A DNA stretch of 10,956 nt from JAFMIT01 sp049421205 (GCA_049421205.1 JBMSMQ010000031.1:1-10956); one strand, 5' to 3'; positions 1-8,482 are shown, counted from the first letter of the stretch. Program-made: numbers and translations. Notes: a model not told the origin generated them from the sequence alone.

Positions 1-2
1 GA

Positions 3-182
3 TTTGAACATTGGGATGAAGTTCCACTAGCTGAAACGCTCACTGTGTCATTAGGGGGTGTTGTTATGGCGATTGCAATCACACCATTTGCAAAGAAAAT
101 GCCAGCAGTCATCGTGCAAAAATCATTTGCAGTGCTACTACTGGCACTTAGCATCTATTTGTTGTGGCAAGCCTTCAACTGA
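3..182 (+). CDS. C-terminal fragment of a membrane protein, probably TauE/SafE-type permease
   Basis: This is an open frame that enters from the left edge and ends at TGA 180-182, leaving 59 visible residues. It reads about 15 polar residues (FEHWDEVPLAETLTV), then a hydrophobic stretch with GGVVMAIAITPF, a short basic loop (AKKMPAV), and a final hydrophobic helix (FAVLLLALSIYLLWQAF) ending at the stop. That order of small-residue helix, basic loop and last transmembrane helix is how TauE/SafE (sulfite exporter family) proteins usually end. The fragment is too short to exclude another polytopic transporter. No substrate can be assigned, and the start lies outside the window. Confidence 0.5.
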   Translation, partial: FEHWDEVPLAETLTVSLGGVVMAIAITPFAKKMPAVIVQKSFAVLLLALSIYLLWQAFN

Positions 183-204
183 AGTGAATTCTCAACGATT
201 TTCA

Positions 205-242
205 CACTCTCAAGTAAATCGCTCCTTTCAAAGAGTGCTTTT
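205..242 (+). terminator. Possible weak terminator after the membrane protein
   Basis: CACTCT (205-210) can pair with AGAGTG (232-237), followed by CTTTT. The stem has only 6 bp and the loop is 21 nt, so this is a weak candidate. Its position between two same-strand genes is suitable. Confidence 0.25.
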
Positions 243-285
243 CCACCGACACTAAGCGTGTTAGGCTTCACCACGATCTTTAGGC

Positions 286-290
286 AGGGG
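286..290 (+). promoter_or_regulatory. Ribosome binding site of the S8 protease
   Basis: AGGGG lies five bases before the ATG at 296 and supports that start. The signal peptide begins immediately with MKRI, so no upstream start is needed. Confidence 0.55.
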
Positions 291-295
291 ACAAA

Positions 296-3151
296 ATGAA
301 ACGTATTCTTTCGACATTCGTAGTCAGTCTTTTGGTCATTTCGACGGTGACTCCAAGTGCATACGCAGACGTTTCGGAAGATACTCTATCTGGAGAATCT
401 AACTATAAGTCAGAGGCAATCAATGTCACACAAGCAGTGGAGCATGTTAGAAGCATTCTGATAAAGCCTTCGAGATCATTTTCATCAACGAGTGAACTCT
501 CGGTTAATATGAAATCTTGGCCTGCGCTGAATTCAGCAATTATAGATACTTTTCAAGTTACAAAAGACATCTTTCGGATTGACTTAAGTTCAGAAATATC
601 TGCTCAAGACTTTTTAACATATAAAAATTCCCTACTTGTACAAAGACTCGCCATTGCAGTTGAACCAAACAACACTTTAACGAATGGAAACCCCCCACAA
701 GAGTCTGATCTTGATACCCAAACAGTGCAGGGCAGCGCAATTTGGGGTCTAGACAGAATCGATCAACGCCTGTTGCCGCTCAACGGCAACTATGAGTATG
801 AACAAACGGCAAGTAATGTCTATGCGTATGTGGTCGACTCTGGAATTCTCTCATCTCATGCAGAGTTTGCTGGTCGTATGGAAATAGGATTTCAGAATGT
901 AAATGACGGTAGGGGCACAGTTGATTGTGATGGACATGGAACGCATGTTGCAGGAACTATTGGTAGCACCACTTATGGGGTTGCAAAGTCAGTACGCCTC
1001 GTGCCTGTGCGAGTCGGCAATTGCTCAGGTGGCTCGACTGCAGCCCAGTTGATTGAGGCTTTAAATTGGATTGGAAACGATGTCACAAGTAAAGGTCGAA
1101 AAGCTGTAGTCAATATCAGTATGGGCGGAAGTTACAACTCGCTCATCAACAGTGCAGTTGAGGCTTTGATTGCAAGAGGTGTGCCTGTTGTGGTTGCCTC
1201 TGGCAACGATGCAGAAAATGCTTGCCTGGTCTCACCAGCAAGTGCTCCAAATGCAATTACTGTGAATGCTTCAACCACAGATGATTATGACGCTACTTTC
1301 TCGAATTTTGGATCGTGTACCGATATTTACGCGCCTGGCGAAGGGATAATGTCAACCTATATTGGCTCCAATACCAGCGTAGAAACTTTGAGTGGTACTT
1401 CAATGGCAAGTCCACATGTTGCTGGTGTTGTTGCATTACTGCTTGAAAAATATCCATCATATTCTCCAGCGCAAATTTGGTCACACCTGCAGAACACTTC
1501 GACGAAAGCTGACTTTCTGCCTGAGATTCCAACTGATGCAAAGTATCTCTTGTATTACGGAAACGCACCACAGAATCAAGAGCCGATTCGACCTGATATG
1601 GACGCAGATTTATATCTACTCGGCGCGTCTATCAAGTACGATGAAACACAACTCTATGAGCCCACCGGATGTAGCGTTTTCTATTTCAACTATGTTAACC
1701 GCACTCGTGTGGACTTATTAACACTAGAGATGATCATCCGTTCTCGTTGGAACGATTCTATTGAGTATTCGTCAGAAATTGGGATTGATCATGGAACGAC
1801 GGGAACTTGGGATAGTCAGATTTGTACGTGGGACCTGACAGATGAACTCGGCCCATATTTCATAACACTCAAAATCTCAGATTATGCAGGAAATTCGCGT
1901 TCAATCACTGAAGAATTAGTCTTTGTGCCTCGACCAAATTCAACTCGTTCAATCATCCCAGTCGTTGCTGTGCCAGAAGAGCCTCGGGAGATTACAGTCT
2001 TCGGTACATCAAGTACGTGGGATCAATCAGACTTCTATACTCCAGATGGATGCAGTAGGTATGACGTGAATTACGCCAATAACTCTGGTGGACGCTTGCT
2101 CTCACTTAAGGTTGAGATGACGAGCCAGTTCGGAGATCGCATTGATTCTGATTCCGTCATTGGAATCCTGAATGGTGTTTATGGTGTCTTTCATTTCTTC
2201 ATTTGTGACTGGGATTTAGATGGAGTGTTAGGCCCCTACACCATGAGGCTCACTGCAGAACGTTACACAAGTGATGGTGGCGGTACCTTTTCAACACAAA
2301 CTACGTTAGAGTTTAGGAATCGACCACAATATTTGACCTTAACTCCAACACCAGTAATTTCAGGTGAACTCAAAGTTGGAAAACTCCTCACAGCGCAACC
2401 AGGTACTTGGGATTCTGGTGTAAGTCTTGGGTATCAGTGGAAACGTAATGGTCAAAATATTGATGCTGCAAATAATTCAACCTACCGACTTACCGAAAGT
2501 GATTATGGAAAGCAGATTTCTGTAACCACAACAGGTAGCAAGCAAGGCTTTGTTTCTGTTAGTAGAACGAGTAATCCTTCAGCTTCAATCGGCTTGGGTC
2601 AATTCAGTGCGATTACCACTCCACAGATTCAGGGCACTGCAAAAGTTGGTGAGACCTTGTTTATCAACCCACTGTCATGGGATGAGGGTGTTGTTTACTC
2701 TTATCAATGGCGAATTGATGGTGTGGCCGTCTCTGGTGCGACAAATTCGACATTCACACTACCTGTTGATGCGTGGCGAAAGAATGTGTCTGTAGATGTC
2801 AGTGGAACAAAGAGTTTCTTTGAATCTGCTACGCGAACATCAGCTTCTATCTATGCCTCTGGAAGGACTTTCACTATTACAGGAAAACCTAAAGTCGTCG
2901 GAAATACAAAAGTAGGTAAGACAATCCGAGTTGACTCATCAGGTTGGATTTCAACATCTGATAGTTCTTCAGGTTTGTCATTTTCATACCAATGGTTCCG
3001 AGCAGGCAAAGCAATAAAGGGAAAGACTTCTTCCTCACTGAGACTTGATAAGGCGTCAGCCAACAAGAAGGTGTCAGTCCGTGTTACTGTAAATGCCGTC
3101 GGCTATGAACCTACGACCATGACAGTAAGTAGTAAGAAGGTTAAAAGTTAG
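296..3151 (+). CDS. Secreted subtilisin-like serine protease (S8) with Ig-like C-terminal repeats
   Basis: A 951-residue exported endopeptidase. Residues 1-25 are a Sec signal peptide (MKR, a hydrophobic core, then SAYA before DVSED). Residues 75-125 look like an inhibitor-I9-type propeptide. The peptidase S8 domain spans about 147-405, with catalytic Asp181 (VVDSGI), His214 (DGHGTHVAG), Ser369 (SGTSMASPH) and oxyanion Asn304 (ASGND), so it should be active; the motifs fit the proteinase K/aqualysin branch. Two related repeats of about 120 residues follow (about 435-548 and 562-676), each with a Cys pair 51 residues apart (C459/C510, C586/C637) and a shared WDL..xLGPY motif. Three Ig-like repeats end the protein (about 682-765, 768-853, 859-947), each with a VG[KE]T/L strand and a YQW core. 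The likely role is degradation of external protein, with the repeats serving cell-surface or matrix attachment (inference). There is no LPXTG anchor and no C-terminal membrane helix. Family assignment is firm; substrate is unknown. Confidence 0.93.
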   Translation: MKRILSTFVVSLLVISTVTPSAYADVSEDTLSGESNYKSEAINVTQAVEHVRSILIKPSRSFSSTSELSVNMKSWPALNSAIIDTFQVTKDIFRIDLSSEISAQDFLTYKNSLLVQRLAIAVEPNNTLTNGNPPQESDLDTQTVQGSAIWGLDRIDQRLLPLNGNYEYEQTASNVYAYVVDSGILSSHAEFAGRMEIGFQNVNDGRGTVDCDGHGTHVAGTIGSTTYGVAKSVRLVPVRVGNCSGGSTAAQLIEALNWIGNDVTSKGRKAVVNISMGGSYNSLINSAVEALIARGVPVVVASGNDAENACLVSPASAPNAITVNASTTDDYDATFSNFGSCTDIYAPGEGIMSTYIGSNTSVETLSGTSMASPHVAGVVALLLEKYPSYSPAQIWSHLQNTSTKADFLPEIPTDAKYLLYYGNAPQNQEPIRPDMDADLYLLGASIKYDETQLYEPTGCSVFYFNYVNRTRVDLLTLEMIIRSRWNDSIEYSSEIGIDHGTTGTWDSQICTWDLTDELGPYFITLKISDYAGNSRSITEELVFVPRPNSTRSIIPVVAVPEEPREITVFGTSSTWDQSDFYTPDGCSRYDVNYANNSGGRLLSLKVEMTSQFGDRIDSDSVIGILNGVYGVFHFFICDWDLDGVLGPYTMRLTAERYTSDGGGTFSTQTTLEFRNRPQYLTLTPTPVISGELKVGKLLTAQPGTWDSGVSLGYQWKRNGQNIDAANNSTYRLTESDYGKQISVTTTGSKQGFVSVSRTSNPSASIGLGQFSAITTPQIQGTAKVGETLFINPLSWDEGVVYSYQWRIDGVAVSGATNSTFTLPVDAWRKNVSVDVSGTKSFFESATRTSASIYASGRTFTITGKPKVVGNTKVGKTIRVDSSGWISTSDSSSGLSFSYQWFRAGKAIKGKTSSSLRLDKASANKKVSVRVTVNAVGYEPTTMTVSSKKVKS

Positions 3152-3312
3152 TGAGTTTTTAAAGAAGTTATTACCATATTGGATTCATTGAGGTATTCCT
3201 TCACTAAAAAGTGGCGACTTTTAAGGTCTGCATCAATCTGAGATTCAGCACCGATAGTTGAGGATTTGCACAATTGGCTGAGAAGCATCCAGATTCACCA
3301 CTATTTTCACAA
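3152..3312. other. Convergent spacer between protease and homospermidine synthase
   Basis: This 161-bp gap separates two genes that point at each other. The only structure seen is a 6-bp hairpin, AAAAGT (3207-3212) with ACTTTT (3217-3222) around GGCG. It has A/T runs on both sides, so it could stop transcription weakly from either side. It has only one G-C pair per arm pair and is not strong enough to call as a terminator. Confidence 0.3.
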
Positions 3313-4761
3313 CTATTCCAGCAAAAAGTTTTCAAACTGCCATGGATCCTTTGACTTTTCCTGGTTTGACCACTTTCCAAAAAGGTTGGCATTATTCTTG
3401 AGCGGAGTCCAATCAACACTTGCAGAATAAATCGTCCCTAGGTAGGGGTATGCCAACTCAAGAATAGTTTTCCAAGGTAAATCATCTGGAACACATAGGC
3501 CCTCGTTTGGATTGTCAATCATCCATTGAACTGATGCCATGACTGAAACTGCGACCTGCAAAGTTGTAGCACTTTGATGTGGAACGAGTGCTCGAGCCTC
3601 ATGAATAGAGAGCAAAGAGCCAACCCACCATGACTTCAAAGGATGCCCCATCAGGAGTACGCCTAATCTGTCTTCACCATCAATGATTTCATCATTCATG
3701 ATTCGTTCGCGACTTGGAAATTCCCAGTTGTTTGCTTGGAGTTCACGTAAAGATGCAATTGCTGCATCACTTGGGCAATATGCATAGTGAACAGTCGGTC
3801 GATAAATCTCTTTCCCAGACTCATCCTTCACAGTAAGGTGCTTCGCAATGGTGTACGCCTCACCGTGACGAACTACCATTCCATTGATTTCATAGTCCGG
3901 CACCCACGATTTCACCCACGTTGTTGCACCAGGCTGCGCTAGGCAAATCTGAGTTTCCGAAGTTTCGTGGGTATATGCACGATTTGGCAATTTCAATTCG
4001 TGTGTTCCCCATCCCATTTCTGCAGGAGCTATACCTTCTTCGTGTAATCCTGCAACTGACCAGGTATTAACAAACTCGCCTGGCACTTTAGGTTTATCAG
4101 TTACTTGAGTATCTCTTTCAGAGATGTGAATGACTTTGACTCCAAGTAGATGGGCAAGTGTTGGGAAGTCTTCCTCAGTTTGTGCTTGCTGCACTTTGAG
4201 TGAAGTTTCTGCCTCAAGTAAATTCTTCGCAATACATTCACTTGCAATTTCAAGTAATCCCCGTTTCACAAAGTGTGACACTAAACCTGGATTTGCTCCG
4301 TGTTCCACAACTGCAGTTGGTCCTATTTCAGACCACCTAGCTTTCATTGCATCAAGTCGCTGATGTCTCACAAGTAACGTGCGATCACGTGGATCTCTGT
4401 CATCTTGCGAATCGTAGGGATCCCATTCTTCGACAGACGTATTCATATAAAGCACCTTGTTGGTATGACACCAATTGATAATCGCATTTGCATCAATGTT
4501 CCACGCCAAATCAACTAGAACATCGCCCTCTGACACAAACTCTGAAAGTTTGGTTTCAAGGTTTTCTTTTGTCACCTTGTCGATGACGAAGTTAACGCCC
4601 GCCGATAGGGCATCGGTGAATTTGGATTTCGTATCTTGGAAGTCAAGAATGGTGATTTGGTGTGGATTTGCAACTATGTGCTTAATAAAGAGTGGAACTG
4701 AGCATTGGGAGACTGAGCCTCCCCCTAGAACAAGGACTTTCCCTTGAAATGTGCCTGCCAA
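3313..4761 (-). CDS. hss: Homospermidine synthase
   Basis: A 482-residue cytoplasmic enzyme, close to the length of the Blastochloris viridis-type bacterial enzyme. These enzymes make the polyamine homospermidine by NAD-dependent transfer of an aminobutyl group to putrescine, with NAD acting as a recycled prosthetic group (family knowledge). The N-terminus is a Rossmann fold of the saccharopine dehydrogenase superfamily: beta strand KVLVLGGGSVSQC (8-20), with the acidic end of the second strand at ILDF (38-41). Family-like segments follow: VEHGANPGLVSHF (152-164), NTWSVAGLHEEG (232-243) with Trp234, which probably corresponds to the substrate-stacking Trp of the B. viridis enzyme (inference), AEMGWGTHE (247-255), and MGHPLKSWWVGS (371-382). 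The start is TTG at 4761-4759, chosen because AGGAGG (4771-4766) lies four bases upstream and the Rossmann strand begins nearby. No other polyamine gene is in view, and the gene diverges from the first lipoprotein. A saccharopine-dehydrogenase-like enzyme of different substrate is the main alternative. Confidence 0.85.
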   Translation of the reverse strand: MAGTFQGKVLVLGGGSVSQCSVPLFIKHIVANPHQITILDFQDTKSKFTDALSAGVNFVIDKVTKENLETKLSEFVSEGDVLVDLAWNIDANAIINWCHTNKVLYMNTSVEEWDPYDSQDDRDPRDRTLLVRHQRLDAMKARWSEIGPTAVVEHGANPGLVSHFVKRGLLEIASECIAKNLLEAETSLKVQQAQTEEDFPTLAHLLGVKVIHISERDTQVTDKPKVPGEFVNTWSVAGLHEEGIAPAEMGWGTHELKLPNRAYTHETSETQICLAQPGATTWVKSWVPDYEINGMVVRHGEAYTIAKHLTVKDESGKEIYRPTVHYAYCPSDAAIASLRELQANNWEFPSRERIMNDEIIDGEDRLGVLLMGHPLKSWWVGSLLSIHEARALVPHQSATTLQVAVSVMASVQWMIDNPNEGLCVPDDLPWKTILELAYPYLGTIYSASVDWTPLKNNANLFGKWSNQEKSKDPWQFENFLLE

Positions 4762-4765
4762 CGAA

Positions 4766-4771
4766 CCTCCT
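4766..4771 (-). promoter_or_regulatory. Strong ribosome binding site deciding the TTG start of homospermidine synthase
   Basis: On the minus strand AGGAGG is followed by four bases and TTG. A full-consensus site beside a weak start codon supports TTG as the true start. Confidence 0.7.
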
Positions 4772-4790
4772 AATGAGTGTTAGTTGTAGA

Positions 4791-4816
4791 AGTCTAGGAG
4801 AGCACCCTCCTAGACT
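4791..4816. promoter_or_regulatory. Perfect 10-bp inverted repeat before lipoprotein 1
   Basis: AGTCTAGGAG (4791-4800) and CTCCTAGACT (4807-4816) are perfect reverse complements around a 6-base centre (agcacc). The repeat ends 11 bases before the AGAGAGG ribosome binding site of lipoprotein 1 and also lies 19 bases upstream of the divergent homospermidine synthase ribosome binding site. No T-run follows on either strand, so it is not an ordinary terminator. It may be an RNA leader hairpin or a symmetric operator. The half-site TAGACT also resembles a -10 element on either strand. A diverged counterpart stands at the same place before lipoprotein 2. Confidence 0.65.
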
Positions 4817-4827
4817 GTACTAGGGGA

Positions 4828-4834
4828 AGAGAGG
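4828..4834 (+). promoter_or_regulatory. Ribosome binding site of lipoprotein 1
   Basis: AGAGAGG lies six bases before the ATG at 4841. The same heptamer precedes the GTG of the paralogue, which helps fix both starts. Confidence 0.65.
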
Positions 4835-4840
4835 AACCTC

Positions 4841-6325
4841 ATGACTACTTCTAAGTTCAAGATTGTTATCACAACAATTGCACTCGCTCTATTGCTCAGT
4901 GCATGTGATAGCGATAATCGAGCAATGACCTACAAGGCACGCGTAGATCGCGACTATAAGGTTTCGGGCTCAATCAGCTTTATTTCCACAAAAGAGAATA
5001 CTGCCTATAGAAATGCAATCACACCTATTGACAGACCCATTGGTGTTCAAAATATTACTTATACATTCAATGCTGGTACTTGCTCACTCGACAATTTCAC
5101 TGTGACTCTGGCGAGTTCACCAACAACTCCAAGTTACTACCCAACCAGTGTTGTGTTAACCAGCGTGAAATTCGCCAACCTTGGAGGTCACGTGGGATTT
5201 GTGATGAGCACAGCAAATAAGAATTGGGTAGGTACCACTTTTAATCTTGGTAGCGTTTCGATGAACTCAATTCCAATTCCCTGCGTAGATCCAGGTGCAT
5301 TCACAGTAGGTGCAACCACTTTTGCCCGTAGCGTTATCAGTGATATCTATGGTGCGGGTCGTTGGACAGATATCGGCAAAGCACTCTTCGTATCCAACAT
5401 TCACCCTGATGATCTTGGCTACTTGTGGGCAATCTATGGAAGCAGAGACAACTTCCAAAACACAGAAGAGCCGATTGAAATCAAGGACAATTTGTATAAC
5501 CTGTTCGGAAATCCTGTGTTCAATGATTACACAGGTGCACCTCAACCAAAAGGTGAATTCGCCAAAGATCTGAGTTCGATTGATGGCATTAAGGCATATA
5601 AAGATTCTGATGATAGGCATGTTGTTGAATTCACTTTTGACGATGTAGATCCAAACCTCATTACAGGTGTTGACTGGAAAGACAATACGATTCTTTTTCC
5701 GTCAGTCACCTTACATTCGAACCGAGTGTGCTTCTTCCACAGATATGGAAGATTCTTAACACAGGAGAATGTTGATATCACCAATGATCCAATTTCACTG
5801 ACATTGTCTTCTGCAGAAATATCAACAGAAATACGACATCAGTACGGAGTGGATGGAATCATTGTGTACGGACTTGGAACTGTGAATGCCAAGAATCACA
5901 CGATGTTTTATAGCCTTGAAGGTTGGGGACAGCTCTTACGCTATACGGGAGACAAAATAGTAAATGCACCTGGGAATGAAGTTTGTGTTGTTCCTGGCGA
6001 TATTTACAAGTATGCAGCCACCAGTAAGTCTTTGACCGATTCCCACAAAACGAAAATCAAAAAGAATCTATCTAGATATAAGGCTGGTGCTAATGTGACA
6101 CTTACCTATCTCATTGATAATAGCCTTTTGGTCTCACTTTCAAATAGCGAATTCAGTGATTATCAGAAACTGCTACGTAAGCGAGCCCGTGTGATGAAGA
6201 AATATCTTGTCTCTCTTGGACTAAAGAAAGACGACATCAAAGTTGAACCTTACGCAAGTGATACTTGGAACCCTGGAGCAAACGTGGGTTCGTTCAATAG
6301 GATTGTCATTAGCGTTTGGGACTAA
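4841..6325 (+). CDS. Lipoprotein with OmpA-like C-terminal domain, paralogue 1
   Basis: A 494-residue protein anchored by lipid at the outer face of the cytoplasmic membrane. The signal peptide ends in a lipobox LLSAC with Cys22 as the modified residue, followed by DSD. Residues 23-380 are a beta-rich region I do not recognise. It contains Cys81, Cys148, Cys297 and Cys382 and the segment FVSNIHPDDLGYLWAIYGS (183-201), which is unchanged in the paralogue. The C-terminus (about 386-494) resembles the OmpA family peptidoglycan-binding fold: an acidic residue after a beta strand (LTYLIDNS, Asp426), a helix KLLRKRARVMKKYLVSLG with Arg448, the strand DDIKVEPYAS, and a closing SFNRIVISV like the family NRRV. 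In OmpA the matching Asp and Arg bind diaminopimelate; that match is inferred from the pattern, with a longer loop between them here. The likely role is linking the membrane to the wall or organising the envelope. It has its own leader repeat and terminator, so it is probably transcribed alone. Confidence 0.8.
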   Translation: MTTSKFKIVITTIALALLLSACDSDNRAMTYKARVDRDYKVSGSISFISTKENTAYRNAITPIDRPIGVQNITYTFNAGTCSLDNFTVTLASSPTTPSYYPTSVVLTSVKFANLGGHVGFVMSTANKNWVGTTFNLGSVSMNSIPIPCVDPGAFTVGATTFARSVISDIYGAGRWTDIGKALFVSNIHPDDLGYLWAIYGSRDNFQNTEEPIEIKDNLYNLFGNPVFNDYTGAPQPKGEFAKDLSSIDGIKAYKDSDDRHVVEFTFDDVDPNLITGVDWKDNTILFPSVTLHSNRVCFFHRYGRFLTQENVDITNDPISLTLSSAEISTEIRHQYGVDGIIVYGLGTVNAKNHTMFYSLEGWGQLLRYTGDKIVNAPGNEVCVVPGDIYKYAATSKSLTDSHKTKIKKNLSRYKAGANVTLTYLIDNSLLVSLSNSEFSDYQKLLRKRARVMKKYLVSLGLKKDDIKVEPYASDTWNPGANVGSFNRIVISVWD

Positions 6326-6334
6326 ACATCTAGC

Positions 6335-6373
6335 AAAAGACCGGTTGTTCACTTTTAGAGCAACCGGTTTTTT
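6335..6373 (+). terminator. Rho-independent terminator after lipoprotein 1
   Basis: ACCGGTTGTTC (6340-6350) pairs with GAGCAACCGGT (6358-6368), 11 pairs including one G-U, around a 7-base loop, followed by six T residues (6368-6373). The preceding AAAA can extend the stem into the T-run. It lies 14 bases after the stop codon. Confidence 0.9.
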
Positions 6374-6400
6374 ACTTTCATTTATAGTATGAACAAAGTG

Positions 6401-6425
6401 AGTATAAGGCTCACCTTACTATACT
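6401..6425. promoter_or_regulatory. Inverted repeat before lipoprotein 2
   Basis: AGTATAAGG (6401-6409) can pair with CCT (6414-6416) and TATACT (6420-6425), giving 9 pairs with a 3-base bulge (TAC) and a CTCA loop. It ends 11 bases before the AGAGAGG ribosome binding site, exactly as the perfect repeat before lipoprotein 1 does. TATACT (6420-6425) is also one base from the -10 consensus, so the element could overlap a promoter; no convincing -35 was found. Confidence 0.55.
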
Positions 6426-6436
6426 TTCACATGAGA

Positions 6437-6443
6437 AGAGAGG
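6437..6443 (+). promoter_or_regulatory. Ribosome binding site that sets a GTG start for lipoprotein 2
   Basis: AGAGAGG sits five bases before GTG 6449-6451. In-frame ATGs at 6389 and 6431 lie before or overlap this site and would add N-terminal residues absent from the paralogue, so GTG is preferred. Confidence 0.75.
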
Positions 6444-6448
6444 TACTT

Positions 6449-7942
6449 GTGTTTAAGTCAAAATTTAAAACAGTTGCTGCTGTGATTTCTCTAGCATTGC
6501 TACTGACTGCATGTGATAGTGATACCCGAGCGATGACCTATAAGGCGCGGGTAAATCGCGACTATAAAGTTGCCGGATCTATTAGTTTTATCTCCACACC
6601 GGAAAACACGACCTACAGAAATGCTATTACGCCGATTGATAGGCCCATTGCTATCCAAAGCATTACGTATACTTTCAATGCCGGCACTTGTAAGTTGGAT
6701 AATTTCACAGTAACGCTCGCTACCTCACCTTCAACCCCTAGTTTCTATGTCACAACTGTTGTCTTTTCTGAAGTGAAATTCGCCAACTTTCCCTATGTAG
6801 ATTTCTCTTTGAATAGCTCAATAAGAGATTGGAGTGGCACTGCATTCAACTTTGGTAGCGTTTCAAATACTTCATTGCAACTGCCTTGTGTGGATCCAGG
6901 CACATATCTAGCATCGTCTGGCACATTCGCTCGCAGCGTCGCGAGTGATATATATGGTGCGGATCGTTGGACCGATCTTGAGAGAGCACAATTTGTTTCA
7001 AACATTCACCCAGATGATCTCGGTTACTTATGGGCGATCTATGGCAGTAAAGATAACCTGCAAGATTCAGAAGTACCATTCGAAATCAGAGAAACATTAT
7101 CTGACTTGTTTTCAGATTCTGTATTCAACAATTATCCAAGTGCGCTTCAACCCAAGGGAGAATTCGCTAAAGACTTACGATCCATTGATGGAGTCAATGC
7201 CTATATAGACGGGGACAACCGGCACGTTGTTGAATTCAGTTTTGAGAATATGGACCCGCAAGATATACAAGGAGTCGAGTGGGATGACAATACAATGCTC
7301 TTTCCATCCGTTGGAAAAGTCGGCAGCAAATTATGTTTCAATGTCAAGTATGGACGATTCCGTGATCAGGAAGATACTGATATCACTAATGATCCAATTA
7401 CATCGACGCGTTCAGCTGCTGAAAACTCCACAGATATTCGACATGAATTTGGAGTCGACGGAATCCTTACCTACGGATATGGTTCTGTGAAAGCAAAGAG
7501 CCATACGATGTATCTTTATCTAAGAGGATGGGGCGACTCGCTCGATTACTACGCGACGGAGCTAACTACCGCACCCAACGCAGAACTTAACCCCCCAGTT
7601 TGCGTAATCCCCGGCGACATCTATAAATATGCTACTGAAAGCAAAACCTTAACAAATGCTCACAAAACGAAGATCAAAAAGAATCTTCCACGATACAAAG
7701 CTAGCGATCGTATTGAACTGTCATACCTAGTAAATTATTCACTCAGGGGATCACTATCTAACCGCGAATTTAATGCTTATTTTAAGTTTCTATTAAAGCG
7801 CGCTAAAGAGATGAAGAAATATCTAGTATCGCTAGGTGTGAAAAAAGGAAACATACGCTTTAATGATCAGCCAAGCAATGACTGGAACCCCAGAGCAAAC
7901 AAAGGCTCATTGAATAGAGTTGTCATCAGCGTTCTCCAGTAG
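6449..7942 (+). CDS. Lipoprotein with OmpA-like C-terminal domain, paralogue 2
   Basis: A 497-residue lipoprotein and the tandem paralogue of the preceding gene. GTG 6449 is chosen as the start: it aligns with the start of paralogue 1, places the lipobox LLTAC with Cys22 at the same residue, and has AGAGAGG five bases upstream. A longer reading from ATG 6389 (517 residues) would run through the leader repeat. The unrecognised N-terminal region is well conserved, including FVSNIHPDDLGYLWAIYGS (182-200) and the Cys pattern. The OmpA-like C-terminus is less conserved. The position of the putative diaminopimelate-binding Asp is Asn429 (SYLVNYS), while Arg451 and the closing LNRVVISV (Arg490) remain. 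Peptidoglycan binding may therefore be weaker or changed in this copy (inference). Its own terminator follows, and the next gene converges on it. Confidence 0.8.
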   Translation: MFKSKFKTVAAVISLALLLTACDSDTRAMTYKARVNRDYKVAGSISFISTPENTTYRNAITPIDRPIAIQSITYTFNAGTCKLDNFTVTLATSPSTPSFYVTTVVFSEVKFANFPYVDFSLNSSIRDWSGTAFNFGSVSNTSLQLPCVDPGTYLASSGTFARSVASDIYGADRWTDLERAQFVSNIHPDDLGYLWAIYGSKDNLQDSEVPFEIRETLSDLFSDSVFNNYPSALQPKGEFAKDLRSIDGVNAYIDGDNRHVVEFSFENMDPQDIQGVEWDDNTMLFPSVGKVGSKLCFNVKYGRFRDQEDTDITNDPITSTRSAAENSTDIRHEFGVDGILTYGYGSVKAKSHTMYLYLRGWGDSLDYYATELTTAPNAELNPPVCVIPGDIYKYATESKTLTNAHKTKIKKNLPRYKASDRIELSYLVNYSLRGSLSNREFNAYFKFLLKRAKEMKKYLVSLGVKKGNIRFNDQPSNDWNPRANKGSLNRVVISVLQ

Positions 7943-7951
7943 AAAATAGTT

Positions 7952-7989
7952 AAGGGCCGGTTGCTCTGAAGGTAGACAACCGGCCCTTT
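7952..7989. terminator. Terminator after lipoprotein 2, probably bidirectional
   Basis: AAGGGCCGGTTG (7952-7963) pairs perfectly with CAACCGGCCCTT (7977-7988), 12 bp around a 13-base loop. A short T-run follows on the plus strand, and the minus strand reads TTAACTATTTTC beyond the stem. It lies between the converging lipoprotein 2 and small exported-protein genes and can serve both. Its core is homologous to the terminator after lipoprotein 1, with the outer stem strengthened by GGG/CCC. Confidence 0.85.
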
Positions 7990-8015
7990 ACTATGAATGA
8001 AAGTATTAGTTCAAT

Positions 8016-8471
8016 CTAGGACTTAACTTTCTTTGCAGGTAGATCTGGAAGTGATCCAAGATCTGCCAATTGTGCATCACGCGCATCAATCAAAGTAGAT
8101 ACAGATTGATTGTAGGTGGCGCGAGCGGCTTTCTTTTCGTCAACCGTGGTAGCTGATTCAACTGCCGTTTTTCTTGCCACTTTCGCGGCCTTTACTCCTT
8201 GCTTGAATGCAACACTTATCGCTACTGTCGCACGTTTATGTGACTTGAGAACAGCTTTGTACGCAATTCGTACTGACTTAAAGGTTCCTTTGACACTACC
8301 ATTATTGACATATGCAGCTAATGCATCCTCATATGCGCCAACGGCTTGATCAAATGTAGCTATAGCTTCACTTGGTGTAGGTAATACCCTGTCACTTGCT
8401 GTCGCAGGGACTGTTCCCACACCCGTCGCAATGAACCCTGCTACGAGCAATGAAGTGAGTAGTTTTTTCAT
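8016..8471 (-). CDS. Small exported Ala/Lys-rich helical protein of unknown function
   Basis: A 151-residue protein I do not recognise. It has a clear Sec signal peptide (MKKLL, hydrophobic core, cleavage likely after ATA at residue 25) and no lipobox or later membrane helix. The mature part is rich in Ala, Lys and Val and looks almost wholly helical from about residue 33 to 137 (for example FDQAVGAYEDALAAY and AARATYNQSVSTLIDARDAQLADLG), with a Pro-containing basic tail ending AKKVKS. There is no Cys in the mature part. The ATG is preceded by AGGAGG five bases upstream (8482-8477 on the minus strand). It is divergent from the two-component genes and shares their control region, so it could be a target or an extracellular partner of that sensor (inference from position). 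Its last five residues, KKVKS, equal those of the S8 protease. Confidence 0.75.
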   Translation of the reverse strand: MKKLLTSLLVAGFIATGVGTVPATASDRVLPTPSEAIATFDQAVGAYEDALAAYVNNGSVKGTFKSVRIAYKAVLKSHKRATVAISVAFKQGVKAAKVARKTAVESATTVDEKKAARATYNQSVSTLIDARDAQLADLGSLPDLPAKKVKS

Positions 8472-8476
8472 GTTTT

Positions 8477-8482
8477 CCTCCT
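8477..8482 (-). promoter_or_regulatory. Strong ribosome binding site of the small exported protein
   Basis: AGGAGG on the minus strand, five bases before the ATG. Together with the signal peptide it fixes the start and suggests good translation. Confidence 0.7.

Larger units (their letters stand above)
4791..6373 (+). repeat. Tandem duplicated unit, copy 1 (leader hairpin, lipoprotein gene, terminator)
   Basis: This copy is 1583 bp and the next is 1589 bp, in direct orientation. Both have, in order, an inverted repeat, an 11-base gap, AGAGAGG, the lipoprotein gene, and a hairpin built on CCGGTTG/CAACCGG with a 13-base interval. The two proteins align without gaps over the first 100 residues, with 80 identities counted by hand. 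The duplication is old enough for many synonymous changes. Confidence 0.8.
6401..7989 (+). repeat. Tandem duplicated unit, copy 2 (leader hairpin, lipoprotein gene, terminator)
   Basis: This is the second copy of the unit at 4791-6373, separated from it by 27 bases. The non-coding flanks keep their layout and spacing, although most of the bases outside the core motifs have changed. Confidence 0.8.
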